DNA of 64,000 bases from Paeniglutamicibacter sp. Y32M11 (GCF_019285735.1 NZ_CP079107.1:248001-312000); one strand, 5' to 3'; counted from the first letter of the stretch, positions 42,309 to 50,595 are shown. Notes: generated from the letters alone by a model not told the origin. Program-made: numbers and translations.

Positions 42309-43871
42309 TCACGGCACCTCTTCGGGGTCGACTGGAGGCTCCGGAAATCCCGGAATATTCTCTGTTTCATCCCAACCGAGGAGGCGCCGCGTGGGGGCAT
42401 CGATGCTGACTCCGGGGAGCATTAACTGGATCGGCGGCGGATCTGGGTTCAATGGACGCGGACAGAGCAAGCCGTCGGGTAGTTCCAGCTGAGTCACGCC
42501 ATGGGGCGTGCGCCACTGCAGCGAACCGTTGCCAAGATGAATGACCTGCCAGCCCAACACGTGCTTGTAAATCTGATGCCTTTTGCACAAGAGCTGCGCA
42601 TTGTGAACCGAGGTTGCCCCGCCCCGACTCCACTCCTCAATATGGTCAAATTCGGAGAGAGCGGGGGGACGTCGGCAACCCGGAAAGCGGCAGTGCTCGT
42701 CCCTGACACGCAAAAAATCACGCAAGGCTTTTGACGGTTTGTAGCGCTTGCGGCCCAGATCCAAGATTGAGCCGGTCCATGGGTCAGTCAGTATCGGCTT
42801 GAGTGAGGGCGCCTTCACGGCGAGCCGCATGGCAACACCGAGGGGGATCGGCCCGTAGCCCTCTAAATTGGCGATACCCCGTTCGGGGTTGGTGAGGAGT
42901 TCCAACGCCGGAATGGTCAGTCCCACAAACAAAGCAGGTTTCCTCTTCGGCTGACCTGGCCAGCCATCGATGAGAGAATCTCGAAACACGTCGGCACGGA
43001 GCTGGCCCAGAGGGCGTTCCTGTTCGCTGGAAAGCAGCAAATTGGCATGGGTCGAGACGGTGTTGAAGATCGTCAGCACGTCCTCTGCCGGCAGGTAGGC
43101 CTGCAATACTGCCATTCCGTCTTCTTCAGGCCACCACAACAGGGACCGTCCCATTTCTGCTCGGGATCGACGATCGGCCGCGGGCTGAGGATGCAAACGT
43201 TCGCGTGCCCGCTTGATGCGCAGCGCCATCGCTGCGTCCGAAGCCGTGGTTGCGGTGGGCAGCAGACTTGCCTCGATCTGTTGGGCGGTTGCTCGGGGGA
43301 TGCCGCGGGTCTGTTTCACCAACGTGGCCGCCGTGCGGCCGGTAATTTTCCCTGTGTACAGGGCGAAGAGCGAGCGCTCGTGAACGTAACGCAGGCCCTC
43401 GGCAACGGCCAAGCGGTTGAAGGTGGACCGCTCGGAGGTCCGGGTTGCCATCGCGGCCTCCGCGACAAAGGACGATCGGTTGAGGTCCTGATCTGCGCCC
43501 GAGACGGGATACCCGTGCTCCTCGATCTCCCGCTTGTAATCAAAAAGTGTGGGGTTCTCTTCCGACAGGGGCGTGGGCATGCCGCGTTGCACCATCTCGC
43601 TGGTGTCGGCCAGCAACGTTGATTCCAATCCGTCGAGCATCGCTCTGATCCGGCCAAGCTCTCGCAGCTGAATGAGACCTTGGCCCGGGTTTTGGGGGCA
43701 TTGCATCGATGTGAGCTTCGCAACGGCCAGCATCAAGGGATTTCGTTCCAGTTGTCCCTCGATGCAGGCTGTCCATGCACCATCCAGTCCAGCGTAGTAT
43801 CGAGCTCCGGGTGGTGGGGCACTGCGGTCCTCGGGCCCTGAAATGCTTTGATGTTCGGCGAACTTTCCCAT
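42309..43871 (-). CDS. DUF222 / HNH endonuclease domain protein (second copy)
   Basis: The 520-residue protein has the same architecture as the one at 19302 but a distinct sequence. The N-terminal DUF222 region spans about 50-330, and the C-terminal HNH reads RDEHCRFPGCRRPPALSEFDHIEEWSRGGATSVHNAQLLCKRHQIYKH. All expected residues are present: Cys pair, DH, the GGAT turn with following N, and the final Cys/His group. Basic helices and a Pro-rich acidic tail (PEPPVDPEEVP) flank it. The catalytic motif looks intact, but no substrate is known. It lies between the SRP RNA and tRNA-Ser, a typical site for mobile insertions. Confidence 0.88.
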   Translation of the reverse strand: MGKFAEHQSISGPEDRSAPPPGARYYAGLDGAWTACIEGQLERNPLMLAVAKLTSMQCPQNPGQGLIQLRELGRIRAMLDGLESTLLADTSEMVQRGMPTPLSEENPTLFDYKREIEEHGYPVSGADQDLNRSSFVAEAAMATRTSERSTFNRLAVAEGLRYVHERSLFALYTGKITGRTAATLVKQTRGIPRATAQQIEASLLPTATTASDAAMALRIKRARERLHPQPAADRRSRAEMGRSLLWWPEEDGMAVLQAYLPAEDVLTIFNTVSTHANLLLSSEQERPLGQLRADVFRDSLIDGWPGQPKRKPALFVGLTIPALELLTNPERGIANLEGYGPIPLGVAMRLAVKAPSLKPILTDPWTGSILDLGRKRYKPSKALRDFLRVRDEHCRFPGCRRPPALSEFDHIEEWSRGGATSVHNAQLLCKRHQIYKHVLGWQVIHLGNGSLQWRTPHGVTQLELPDGLLCPRPLNPDPPPIQLMLPGVSIDAPTRRLLGWDETENIPGFPEPPVDPEEVP

Positions 43872-44064
43872 GTTTCAGTACAGCGCGGGGCAACTGGTCG
43901 TGGTTCATTTCCGGTGCTAACTGTGGACCGGAGAACTCTTGTCTGGAGTGGTGTGGGGGAAGGTGGCGCTTTGGCCGCAAGGTGATTCGGGCGGGGTGTT
44001 TGGATGCCGATTAGTTGTCACCAAAAATGTCCGCTATGCTAGAACCTGCTCTTTGGAGCAAGCT

Positions 44065-44149
44065 GGAGGATTCGCCTAGCGGCCTATGGCGCACGCCTGG
44101 AACGCGTGTTGGGTTAACGCCCTCAGGGGTTCAAATCCCCTATCCTCCG
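44065..44149 (+). tRNA. tRNA-Ser (anticodon GGA)
   Basis: The 85-nt type II tRNA has acceptor stem GGAGGAT (44065-44071) / ATCCTCC (44142-44148). The anticodon arm is CACGC-CTGGAAC-GCGTG with GGA as anticodon. A long variable arm (TTGGGTTAACGCCC) and T-loop GGTTCAAATCC follow. CCA is not encoded. It reads UCC and UCU codons. Confidence 0.97.
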
Positions 44150-44159
44150 CGGATACGGT

Positions 44160-44204
44160 ATCGGTCTTGACTTGAGAAATCTCGTCAAGGCCGATTTCGT
44201 TTTA
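44160..44204 (+). terminator. Terminator after tRNA-Ser
   Basis: ATCGGTCTTGAC pairs with GTCAAGGCCGAT (one G-U pair) and is followed by TTTCGTTTT, 10 bp past the tRNA. Confidence 0.85.
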
Positions 44205-44311
44205 AGAAGTGACTCGCATGCCCGATCTTGAGGCCATAATCGTTAGACTAACGATGTGGGCATTGCGAATCCTCTGATTCGTCGACCGGAATCAGCGGAA
44301 AGGTGAGCGCA

Positions 44312-45088
44312 GTGAATGAGAGTCGAATCGCAGTAGTCATAGAAGACGACGCGGATATTCGTGGATTACTTGACATCGTTCTAAGTCAATCAGGATTTAA
44401 TGTTCACTCTACGGATTCCGGAGTCACGGGCATCGAGCTGGTTAAGTCTCATGAACCCGATTTGGTGACGCTGGATATTGGGTTGCCCGATATCGACGGT
44501 TTTGAAACCGCTCGCCGTATTCGGACAATTTCCGATGCGCACATTCTGATGCTGACGGCCCGCACAGATGAAATCGATACCGTGTTAGGTCTTGAATCGG
44601 GAGCCGATGAGTATGTCACTAAACCGTTTCGCCCTCGCGAACTTCGTGCACGAGTCGATGCGATCATGCGCCGACGCGCCCATTTTCCGAGCCCGCTGAA
44701 CCTCGAGGTTCCGATGTCTGCCACCGCGGCTGAGGAGACTACTGACGCTTCGTCCGACACACCGGCACGCACTCTCAACGGCTTGGTGCTGAACGTAGAA
44801 ACCTTTTCGGTCCATGTTGAGGGTGAAATTAGGAGTGTCACTCCCACAGAATTTGTTCTGCTGGATGCGCTGCTCAGCGCCAGAGGACGAATCCGAACGA
44901 AAGCCGATCTAGTTCGACGTTTGCGAGACGAAGACCGAGATGCGGGCACATATGTGTCGACAGCCGATGAACGATCCGTGGAAGTCCATGTGGGAAATCT
45001 GCGCCGTAAACTTGGCGACTCGGTCGTAGAACCACGCTGGATAGAAACGGTGCGCGGAGTGGGCTATCGATCGGTGGCTAGTCGCTAG
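44312..45088 (+). CDS. OmpR-family response regulator
   Basis: The 258-residue protein has a receiver domain (1-120) with acidic pocket Glu/Asp in VIEDDAD, phospho-acceptor Asp55 in VTLDIGLPD and Lys104 in YVTKPF. An unusually long linker of about 45 residues follows (FPSPLNLEVPMSATAAEETTD). The C-terminal winged helix ends ERSVEVHVGNLRRKLGDSVVEPRWIETVRGVGYR. GTG at 44312 is chosen over GTG at 44303 because GGAAAGG (44297-44303) is 8 nt before it. Its 3' end overlaps the convergent Hpt-like gene by 11 bp. The partner is probably the PAS kinase at 45816. The target regulon is unknown. Confidence 0.92.
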   Translation: MNESRIAVVIEDDADIRGLLDIVLSQSGFNVHSTDSGVTGIELVKSHEPDLVTLDIGLPDIDGFETARRIRTISDAHILMLTARTDEIDTVLGLESGADEYVTKPFRPRELRARVDAIMRRRAHFPSPLNLEVPMSATAAEETTDASSDTPARTLNGLVLNVETFSVHVEGEIRSVTPTEFVLLDALLSARGRIRTKADLVRRLRDEDRDAGTYVSTADERSVEVHVGNLRRKLGDSVVEPRWIETVRGVGYRSVASR

Positions 45089-45494
45089 AATCCTGGAGAT
45101 AGGACTTTAAGGCATGCTCGGCAAAGCCCGGTTTGGTCAGTATCTGAAGGACACCGATTCCAGCTTGTTTGATTTGTTCTATGAGTTCACATTGCATACT
45201 CGCATTTTCATGTCTGAACGCGGAATGAAGAAGTAGCGCTAGGCGGGCCAGCTCCTTGGCTCCGGCCATGGTGGCTGCGGTTCCTAGCGAAAGTGCGGCG
45301 TCCTCTCCCGCGTGGGCATCTCCAGTGGCGAGTGCACTGATGAGTCTCGAAATGCGTGTTGGCCACATCGACTCGAAATTGGTGATGAACGTATTTACCG
45401 ATTCCGTGCCGAGCTCCGAACCCAGTTTGCCTAAAGTTTTGGTGCTCAGCGTGTCTTTTGGGCACGCCGGATGGGTTGTCATGCAACTTATCAT
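45078..45494 (-). CDS. Hpt-domain-like protein lacking the phospho-histidine
   Basis: The 138-residue helical protein matches the layout of histidine-phosphotransfer domains: FITNFESMWPTRISRLISAL, then GDAHAGEDAALSLGTAATMAGAKELARLALLLHSAF. In active Hpt proteins the third helix reads about AAHSLKGSSANLGA. Here the corresponding residues are AALSLGTAATMAGA, so the His is Leu68 and the Lys is Gly71. It cannot carry phosphate there, though it may still dock on a receiver or kinase. The start is unsure (ATG at 45494 or 45482). The gene lies between a response regulator (overlapping 3' ends) and a histidine kinase gene on its own strand. Family assignment is by pattern only. Confidence 0.65.
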   Translation of the reverse strand: MISCMTTHPACPKDTLSTKTLGKLGSELGTESVNTFITNFESMWPTRISRLISALATGDAHAGEDAALSLGTAATMAGAKELARLALLLHSAFRHENASMQCELIEQIKQAGIGVLQILTKPGFAEHALKSYLQDSSD

Positions 45495-45535
45495 TGCTCA
45501 TGAAGCTCACGAACAGCTCCAGATGACTGCAAATC

Positions 45536-45568
45536 TACCTCAAGGTATATCCATGAAATCTTGAGGTA
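45536..45568. promoter_or_regulatory. Perfect inverted repeat upstream of the Hpt-like gene
   Basis: TACCTCAAG (45536-45544) and CTTGAGGTA (45560-45568) are perfect 9-bp arms around a 15-bp AT-rich spacer. They lie 42 bp upstream of the first start codon of the Hpt-like gene. The 24-bp arm-to-arm period suits a dimeric regulator. Confidence 0.5.
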
Positions 45569-45709
45569 TTTGTGCGTGATTATTGCCTGTTCCAGGACGA
45601 AATATTGACGGTCATGGGGAATAGTACTGAGTGGTCGGCGTTCGTAATTGTATGGATTTGGCCAAGTTGCAATGGGCGCGGGGTGTGACGAGTCCTTTGC
45701 GGCCAATCG

Positions 45710-45759
45710 TTGGTTCGTCGCTCGCTACTTGGGGGCGTGAGCGACCAATTGTGAACCAA
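45710..45759. repeat. Long imperfect hairpin
   Basis: TTGGTTC-GTCGCTC pairs with GAGCGAC-(7 nt)-GAACCAA around a 15-nt loop. Two perfect 7-bp stems are separated by a one-sided bulge. It is immediately before the kinase-gene terminator. Role unknown. Confidence 0.6.
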
Positions 45760-45762
45760 CAT

Positions 45763-45794
45763 GCGGGGGTCCTAAACGTAACTAGGACCCCCGC
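45763..45794 (-). terminator. Terminator after the PAS kinase gene
   Basis: GCGGGGGTCCTA and TAGGACCCCCGC form a perfect 12-bp stem with an 8-nt loop, 21 bp beyond the kinase stop. Confidence 0.75.
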
Positions 45795-45815
45795 TCCATA
45801 AATTCTGGCGAGAAG

Positions 45816-47576
45816 CTACCGCAATCCCGGCGATGCTTGGGGGGACTCAACGTTCTCCGCGGGAGAATGCTGATGATCATTCGAGGACTTACGTGGCAGC
45901 GTGACGGTCATTCGCGTCCCGGTGCCAAGCTCACTTTCGGCAGTGATTTTTCCTCCGTGTGCCTCCACCAACTCATGGCTGATTGCCAAGCCAAGCCCGA
46001 CCCCGGGCAGCCCGGAGCGACGAGCGGCATCGGTTCTGAAGAAGCGGGTAAAAAGTCCCTTCAAGTCCTCTGCCGACATGCCGTGTCCGGTGTCCGAGAC
46101 GGTCAACGAAATTTCCTTGTTGCTGCAATTCATTTCAACCATGACAGAACCTCCTGCGTCCGTGTACTTGAGCGCGTTAGATACTAGATTGTCCACAACC
46201 TGGCCCAACCTCAGGGCATCGCCCAGCACGGGTTCGTGGCAGAGAGATCCCTCGATCAGTTTTATGCCGGCACTGGCTGCGCGGGGCGACATTGATTGAA
46301 CCTGGCTGTGGATCACTGCACCAAGGTCGATTGCGGTGATACTGACTTGTTGATGGACGGCCGCCGCGGTGAGCAGGTCGTTGACCATGCGCAACATGCG
46401 TTCTGCATTACGCGAGAGCACGTCCACTGATTGACGCTGGGATACAGCGAGCTCGGGGTCCTCTTCCAGAAGCTCCAGATATCCCAGAATGGAAGTCAAC
46501 GGAGTACGTAATTCATGGCCCACGTTGGCCAAGAATCGGCTCTTAGTTCGAGAGGCTTCAATCAGCGGTGTGATGTTCTTGAACATCACCACTGCACCGT
46601 CATATTCTCCATCCTCGTCGAAGAAGGAGCGGGCTGAGATGGACAGATACATCGGATCGCTAAGCGGTCCCATGGCGAAGAGTTCGTCGGTGAATTCTTC
46701 CTGTCCGATGGCGCGCTTCACCGGTCGTTCCTCGGAATCCAACAGTCTTGGAAGCGTTTCGTACGCCAAGGAGACGGCCCGGATCAATAACTGAGACTCG
46801 TTGGGGTCTTGATTCTCCGACGGTGTGGCGTGCCGATGCTGGAACCGTTGGATGTCGTTCATGAACACATCGTTGCCATTGCGATCCACTACCACTACAC
46901 CGATGTTGGCCGCGTTAAGAACCGCATTAAGCAGGTGTTCTTGGTGTCGACTCGAGTCCAGCGTGGTGCGCAGCTGACTCTCCGCAAGGGCGGTGTTTTG
47001 CTCGACAATGACTGTGCTCGTGGCTAGCGCCAGTATGGACAGCGGAATCAGCAGAGGTTTGGCGAACATCCCCGGTTCCATTAACTGGTCGTTGTGCCAA
47101 AGCTGCAACCACGTCGCCGCCAGCGGAACAATGAAGGACAGACACAACGTCAGCCGCGGGACGAGCCCGGACCACGCGAACCAGAAGACGGGAAAGGCAA
47201 TAAGGAGGCTGACCCCGCTGAGCCACTTGTACGCACCGATAGCACACAAGGTAGCGGATAGAAGCCCTATGCTCGGAACCAGCAGATATAGCTTCGGCGA
47301 AGGCAAAGACTCCCATGGAATCGTCCACGCCAATGCGCTGTTGACCAACGTCACTAGGACCCCGGAGACAAAAAGCGGCTCCCCGAAAAGCTGTACTGGG
47401 GCGACGATGACAGCCAAAAGACAGCACATAAGCACCGCTATCAGCATCGGCATCTGCGACAAACCGACTTTGCGGCTCAGTGGCAACGCAGAAAAAGGTA
47501 CACCACCGGTTACGAGCCGAGGTATTCGGAGTGATAGGCACTGGTCCTTTGGCTGCTCCTGCGATGATGCGCTCAT
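45816..47576 (-). CDS. Membrane PAS-domain sensor histidine kinase
   Basis: The 586-residue protein has a 40-residue cytoplasmic start, about 5-6 membrane helices (residues 45-210), and a PAS domain (about 235-360). The HisKA box is SRFLANVGHELRTPLTSILGYLELLEEDPELA. The HATPase has NLVSNALKYTDAGG, DTGHGMS, LFTRFFRTDAARRSGLPGVGLGLAI and GTRMTVTLP. The input domain is membrane-embedded rather than extracytoplasmic, so it may sense the membrane or an intracellular signal. The ATG at 47576 lies 7 nt after TAGACT (47589-47584), suggesting a leaderless mRNA. An upstream frame extension has no support. It probably phosphorylates the OmpR-type regulator at 44312. Confidence 0.9.
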   Translation of the reverse strand: MSASSQEQPKDQCLSLRIPRLVTGGVPFSALPLSRKVGLSQMPMLIAVLMCCLLAVIVAPVQLFGEPLFVSGVLVTLVNSALAWTIPWESLPSPKLYLLVPSIGLLSATLCAIGAYKWLSGVSLLIAFPVFWFAWSGLVPRLTLCLSFIVPLAATWLQLWHNDQLMEPGMFAKPLLIPLSILALATSTVIVEQNTALAESQLRTTLDSSRHQEHLLNAVLNAANIGVVVVDRNGNDVFMNDIQRFQHRHATPSENQDPNESQLLIRAVSLAYETLPRLLDSEERPVKRAIGQEEFTDELFAMGPLSDPMYLSISARSFFDEDGEYDGAVVMFKNITPLIEASRTKSRFLANVGHELRTPLTSILGYLELLEEDPELAVSQRQSVDVLSRNAERMLRMVNDLLTAAAVHQQVSITAIDLGAVIHSQVQSMSPRAASAGIKLIEGSLCHEPVLGDALRLGQVVDNLVSNALKYTDAGGSVMVEMNCSNKEISLTVSDTGHGMSAEDLKGLFTRFFRTDAARRSGLPGVGLGLAISHELVEAHGGKITAESELGTGTRMTVTLPRKSSNDHQHSPAENVESPQASPGLR

Positions 47577-47626
47577 GGAATCTAGTCTAGGGAGTGTCTC
47601 TCCGCAAGCATGGCAGTGGCGCATTC

Positions 47627-47663
47627 AAGTAAATGGTGGTGGGAGTCCCACCACCATTTACTT
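47627..47663 (-). terminator. Perfect hairpin terminator of the 2OG oxygenase gene
   Basis: AAGTAAATGGTGGTGGGA and TCCCACCACCATTTACTT are exact 18-bp reverse complements separated by one base. In RNA a loop of about 5-7 nt opens. It lies 12 bp beyond the oxygenase stop codon. Confidence 0.85.
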
Positions 47664-47674
47664 AGCGGATCGGT

Positions 47675-48700
47675 TTACTTCACGAGCTGCGGGTAGTGCG
47701 CCTTGGCCGTCTGCGGGTGGGCACGGAGCCAGCCCTTGAGGACGTTGGCACCGTAGGAGGCCAACATGGGGTTCTGCGGATCGTCCGAGACGCCACGAGC
47801 ATCGGCTGCCAACTCGGCAGGCAGTGGCACCGGGTTGATGACGGAGTCCAAACGTGGGGAGAAGAAGAACGGCACCGAGTAGCGATCCACTCCCGCGGGT
47901 GGGGCAATCACGCGGTGGATGGTGGCCATCAGGTATCCGTTGGTTGCAACCTCAAGCATTTCGCCGATGTTGACTACCAAGGCGCCCTCGATTGGCTCTA
48001 CGGAAATCCATTCGTCTTGGCCGTAGGGCTTGACCTGCAGCCCGCCGACGGCGTCCTGCAATAGCAGGGTGATGAATCCATAATCTGCGTGGGCACCCAC
48101 ACCCTGGTTTCCTGCCTCGGGGACGAGGCCGCCGCCGACGTAATGCACCAGCTTGCCCATCCAAGCCGGGCTCTGGGCGAAGGGTTCGTCGAAGTATTCT
48201 TCCGGGAGACCGAGTCCCACTGCCAGCGCAGAAAGCAGCTCGGCGCCGACGGTGTTCATCAACTGAGACCAATCCATGGCGGCGGTTTCCAGGCGGGGGA
48301 AATTCGTCGGCCACTGGTTCGGTCCCTGTAAGTTCAGGTAGGGCGCATCGGCCGGGACATCGGTGAGGACCTCACGCTCGGGTCCATAATCGATTTGTTC
48401 TCTTGAATCGGCGCGGCCACGGGTGATCTCGGCACCGAGCCGAGTGTATCCGCGGAACTGGGCCGAGGTTCGGTTATCGAGCTCAAGCTTCTGTTCAACT
48501 GGCAAGGCGAAGAAATCAGCCAAGGTCTTAAGCAGGTTCTTCGTCGTGTCCGGGCCGGCACCAAAGCCGGTGATCTGGAAGAAGCCCACTCGGTGGGCGG
48601 CATCACGCAACGCCGTAACGAAGTGTTCATCAAACGTGCCATCGGCACGACGTGCTGTAGACATATCTAGGACCGGAACGGTGGTGAGGACTGTACTCAT
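47675..48700 (-). CDS. 2-oxoglutarate/Fe(II)-dependent oxygenase, isopenicillin N synthase family
   Basis: The 341-residue protein has an N-terminal DIOX_N domain (VPVLDMSTARRADGTFDEHFVTALRDAAHRVGFFQITGFG). The double-stranded beta-helix core has the iron triad HAD in VGAHADYGFITLLLQDAVGGLQV and the distal His of ATIHRV. The RYSVPFFFSP motif binds 2-oxoglutarate. Such enzymes include flavonoid, gibberellin and antibiotic oxygenases as well as many uncharacterised bacterial ones. The substrate is unknown. The ATG at 48700 begins the conserved domain. The extra upstream frame (to 48772) is not family-like. It is divergent from the VapB-annotated gene and has its own terminator. Confidence 0.9.
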   Translation of the reverse strand: MSTVLTTVPVLDMSTARRADGTFDEHFVTALRDAAHRVGFFQITGFGAGPDTTKNLLKTLADFFALPVEQKLELDNRTSAQFRGYTRLGAEITRGRADSREQIDYGPEREVLTDVPADAPYLNLQGPNQWPTNFPRLETAAMDWSQLMNTVGAELLSALAVGLGLPEEYFDEPFAQSPAWMGKLVHYVGGGLVPEAGNQGVGAHADYGFITLLLQDAVGGLQVKPYGQDEWISVEPIEGALVVNIGEMLEVATNGYLMATIHRVIAPPAGVDRYSVPFFFSPRLDSVINPVPLPAELAADARGVSDDPQNPMLASYGANVLKGWLRAHPQTAKAHYPQLVK

Positions 48701-48880
48701 GACTCTAGGATGCACCCGGATGACATGTTTGTGACAGCAGAAGTTACCCCACGTTCCGTATTGTGAATCCATGCGTCGTGACCCTTGACTTGGGTCCCCG
48801 ATTCACCTATTCACACAACGACTCGCACAAAAAACGGCTAATCGGTCCAAAATCGCACCGAAGTTTCCTAAGCTGGGTGA

Positions 48881-49180
48881 GTGATCTTCAAATCCGTCGG
48901 CGATTCGCGCCCGTACCCGGAACACGGCTACGAAACCCCCAAGGACTGGGCCTCCGTGGCCCCCATGCAGGTTCGCCTTGATGAGCTGGTGACGACCAAG
49001 AGTATTTTGGACCTCTCAGCGCTGCTGGCCGAGGACTCCACGTTCTTCGGTGACCTGTTCCCGCACGTCGTGCAGTGGCAGGGTACCCGTTATCTCGAGG
49101 ACGGTCTGCACCGAGCTGTTCGCACGGCACTACACCAACGTTCGATCTTGCATGCCCGAGTGCTGATTTTGGAGGACTGA
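48881..49180 (+). CDS. Small conserved actinobacterial protein, often annotated VapB-like antitoxin
   Basis: The 99-residue protein reads IFKSVGDSRPYPEHGYETPKDWASVAPMQVRLDELVTTKSILDLSALLAEDSTFFGDLFPHVVQWQGTRYLEDGLHRAVRTALHQRSILHARVL. Homologues in Micrococcaceae are commonly annotated VapB-family antitoxin, but no PIN-domain VapC toxin gene is adjacent. The partner downstream is a LytR_C protein only 7 bp away. The DLFPHVVQWQGTRYLEDGLHRA block suggests an enzyme-like or adaptor role rather than a typical AbrB or ribbon-helix-helix antitoxin. The GTG start lies 6 nt after TAAGCT (48869-48874), implying a leaderless transcript. Real function unknown. Confidence 0.82.
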   Translation: MIFKSVGDSRPYPEHGYETPKDWASVAPMQVRLDELVTTKSILDLSALLAEDSTFFGDLFPHVVQWQGTRYLEDGLHRAVRTALHQRSILHARVLILED

Positions 49181-49187
49181 GGGGAAC

Positions 49188-49814
49188 ATGGGGCACAATC
49201 CGGACCCGAAGGAGTGGCATGGCCACCACATCATTACCGAAGACGAATTGGCTAGCCCTGAATTCACCATTGATGCCAAACATCGTCGACGGAGAATTAT
49301 CCGGCGGCGGGTCATTTTGACGCTGACGCTGCTGATTCTGATGGCCGCTTTGGTCATGGCCTATCTCGTGAAGACTCGCACGGTGGTGATCGATGCACTC
49401 GAGCCACAGCCGGTGGTGCAGGCTCCCGTAAAGGTTAGTGAAGCCTGCCCAACGCAGAAATTTAACTATGCCGATCCGAAGAAAATGACGGTGAACGTCA
49501 TGAACGGCACGCAAGTTGCTGGCCTTGCTGGTGCCACAGCAACGAAGCTCAAGAAACGCGGCTTCAAGGTTGGGAATGTGGGTAATGCCCGACTCTCCAA
49601 GGCCGATGTGGTGGGTGCGATAACCTCCGGACCAGACGGCTACGCGCAGGCCATGACGGTGCAACGCAATATCAAGGATCTGACGTACGTGTATGACGCC
49701 AAGCGCAAGGGCAGCGCGGTGGATGTGGTTATCGGGACCAAATACGGGGACCTTGTCGAGGAAAAGAAGGTCAACAAGAAGCCAGGAAAGCTTGGCTGTA
49801 CCCCCAAGAAATAA
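49188..49814 (+). CDS. Membrane-anchored LytR C-terminal (LytR_C) domain protein
   Basis: The 208-residue protein has a basic cytoplasmic segment (AKHRRRRIIRRR), one membrane helix at about residues 42-62 (VILTLTLLILMAALVMAYLV), and an extracellular LytR_C domain. That domain starts at about residue 100 (MTVNVMNGTQVAGLAGATATKLKKRGFKVGNVGNA). It ends with a Lys-rich tail. The catalytic LytR-CpsA-Psr domain is absent, so it is not itself a cell-wall ligase. It may assist such enzymes or bind the wall. GAGGGGAAC precedes the ATG. It is co-transcribed with the small gene at 48881. Confidence 0.88.
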   Translation: MGHNPDPKEWHGHHIITEDELASPEFTIDAKHRRRRIIRRRVILTLTLLILMAALVMAYLVKTRTVVIDALEPQPVVQAPVKVSEACPTQKFNYADPKKMTVNVMNGTQVAGLAGATATKLKKRGFKVGNVGNARLSKADVVGAITSGPDGYAQAMTVQRNIKDLTYVYDAKRKGSAVDVVIGTKYGDLVEEKKVNKKPGKLGCTPKK

Positions 49815-49818
49815 GCTA

Positions 49819-49848
49819 TGGCGGCTCCGGCGCGTGCCGGAGCCGCCA
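49819..49848. terminator. Bidirectional hairpin between convergent genes
   Basis: TGGCGGCTCCGGC and GCCGGAGCCGCCA form a perfect 13-bp stem with a GCGT loop. It lies 4 bp after the LytR_C stop and 24 bp from the end of the convergent DsbA-like gene. Confidence 0.8.
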
Positions 49849-49872
49849 CAACTTGATGATGGCTATCAGCGC

Positions 49873-50595
49873 TTAGTTGCAACCCTCCGGGCCGCAGGTG
49901 GCACCATCTGCGGACGGTGTGCCAAGCATTTGCAGTTCCTCACCGCCGATTTCCTTCCAGACCTGGCCGAGGGCCTGCGCAAAAACCTCGGTGGGCTGGG
50001 CGCCGGAAATCCCATACTTGTTTTCCAAGACGAAGAACGGCACCCCGGTTACGCCCAGCTCGCGGGCGCGAACCCCATCGGCACGTACGGCATCGGCATA
50101 CTTGTCGCTGCCGAGAACTTCGGCTGATTCTGCCGGGTCAAGTCCGACCGTGTCGGCGATGCCCTGCAGCGCTTCTGCGTCTCCGGTGTTTACACCCTGT
50201 TCGAAGTGTGCAGAGAGCAGCGCTTCCTTCATCTGGTTGCCTAGACCCCGTTCCTTAGCCAGAGCCAGCAATCGCAAGGCTGTAAAGGAATTGGCGACAT
50301 GGAGGGACTCGAAGTCATACTTCAATCCTTCGCCCGCGGCCTGCGTGGTGACGTGCTCCAGCATGCCGGCGACCTGCTCGGTTCCCATGCCCTTGATCTG
50401 CGAAAGATACTGAAGTTCGCTGCCCTCAAAGTGCTCGGGCAATGATGGGTCCAGTTGGAACGCATGCCAATTCACGTCGACCTGCTGGCCAAAGGGAAGC
50501 TCGGCAACGGCCTTTTCGAAGCGACGCTTACCAATGAAGCACCATGGGCAGGCAATGTCGGAATAAATGTCAACGCTCAAACGAGTTTCAGTCAT
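49873..50595 (-). CDS. DsbA/FrnE-family thioredoxin-fold oxidoreductase
   Basis: The 240-residue cytoplasmic protein (no signal peptide) has the active-site CPWC in VDIYSDIACPWCFIGKRRFEKAV. An inserted helical domain and the cis-Pro loop GVTGVPFFVLENKYGISGAQPTEVF follow. This is the FrnE/2-hydroxychromene-2-carboxylate isomerase-like subgroup of DsbA proteins. The C-terminus adds a Cys-containing tail (GATCGPEGCN) that could act as an extra redox site. It probably exchanges or isomerises disulfides in the cytoplasm. Substrates are unknown. It is monocistronic and convergent with the LytR_C gene. Confidence 0.88.
   Translation of the reverse strand: MTETRLSVDIYSDIACPWCFIGKRRFEKAVAELPFGQQVDVNWHAFQLDPSLPEHFEGSELQYLSQIKGMGTEQVAGMLEHVTTQAAGEGLKYDFESLHVANSFTALRLLALAKERGLGNQMKEALLSAHFEQGVNTGDAEALQGIADTVGLDPAESAEVLGSDKYADAVRADGVRARELGVTGVPFFVLENKYGISGAQPTEVFAQALGQVWKEIGGEELQMLGTPSADGATCGPEGCN

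Larger units (their letters stand above)
45495..45815. other. Intergenic region with nested inverted repeats
   Basis: The 321 bp between the Hpt-like gene and the kinase gene hold no gene. They contain a perfect 9-bp dyad at 45536-45568, a long hairpin at 45710-45759 and a terminator at 45763-45794, listed separately or discussed in findings. Confidence 0.6.

Noticed and set aside
44065-44149. tRNA-linked integrated element
   Set aside because: No integrase gene or second copy of the tRNA 3' end was seen within the window.
48881-49180. Complete VapBC toxin-antitoxin system
   Set aside because: No PIN-domain toxin is encoded next to it. The partner gene is a LytR_C membrane protein.
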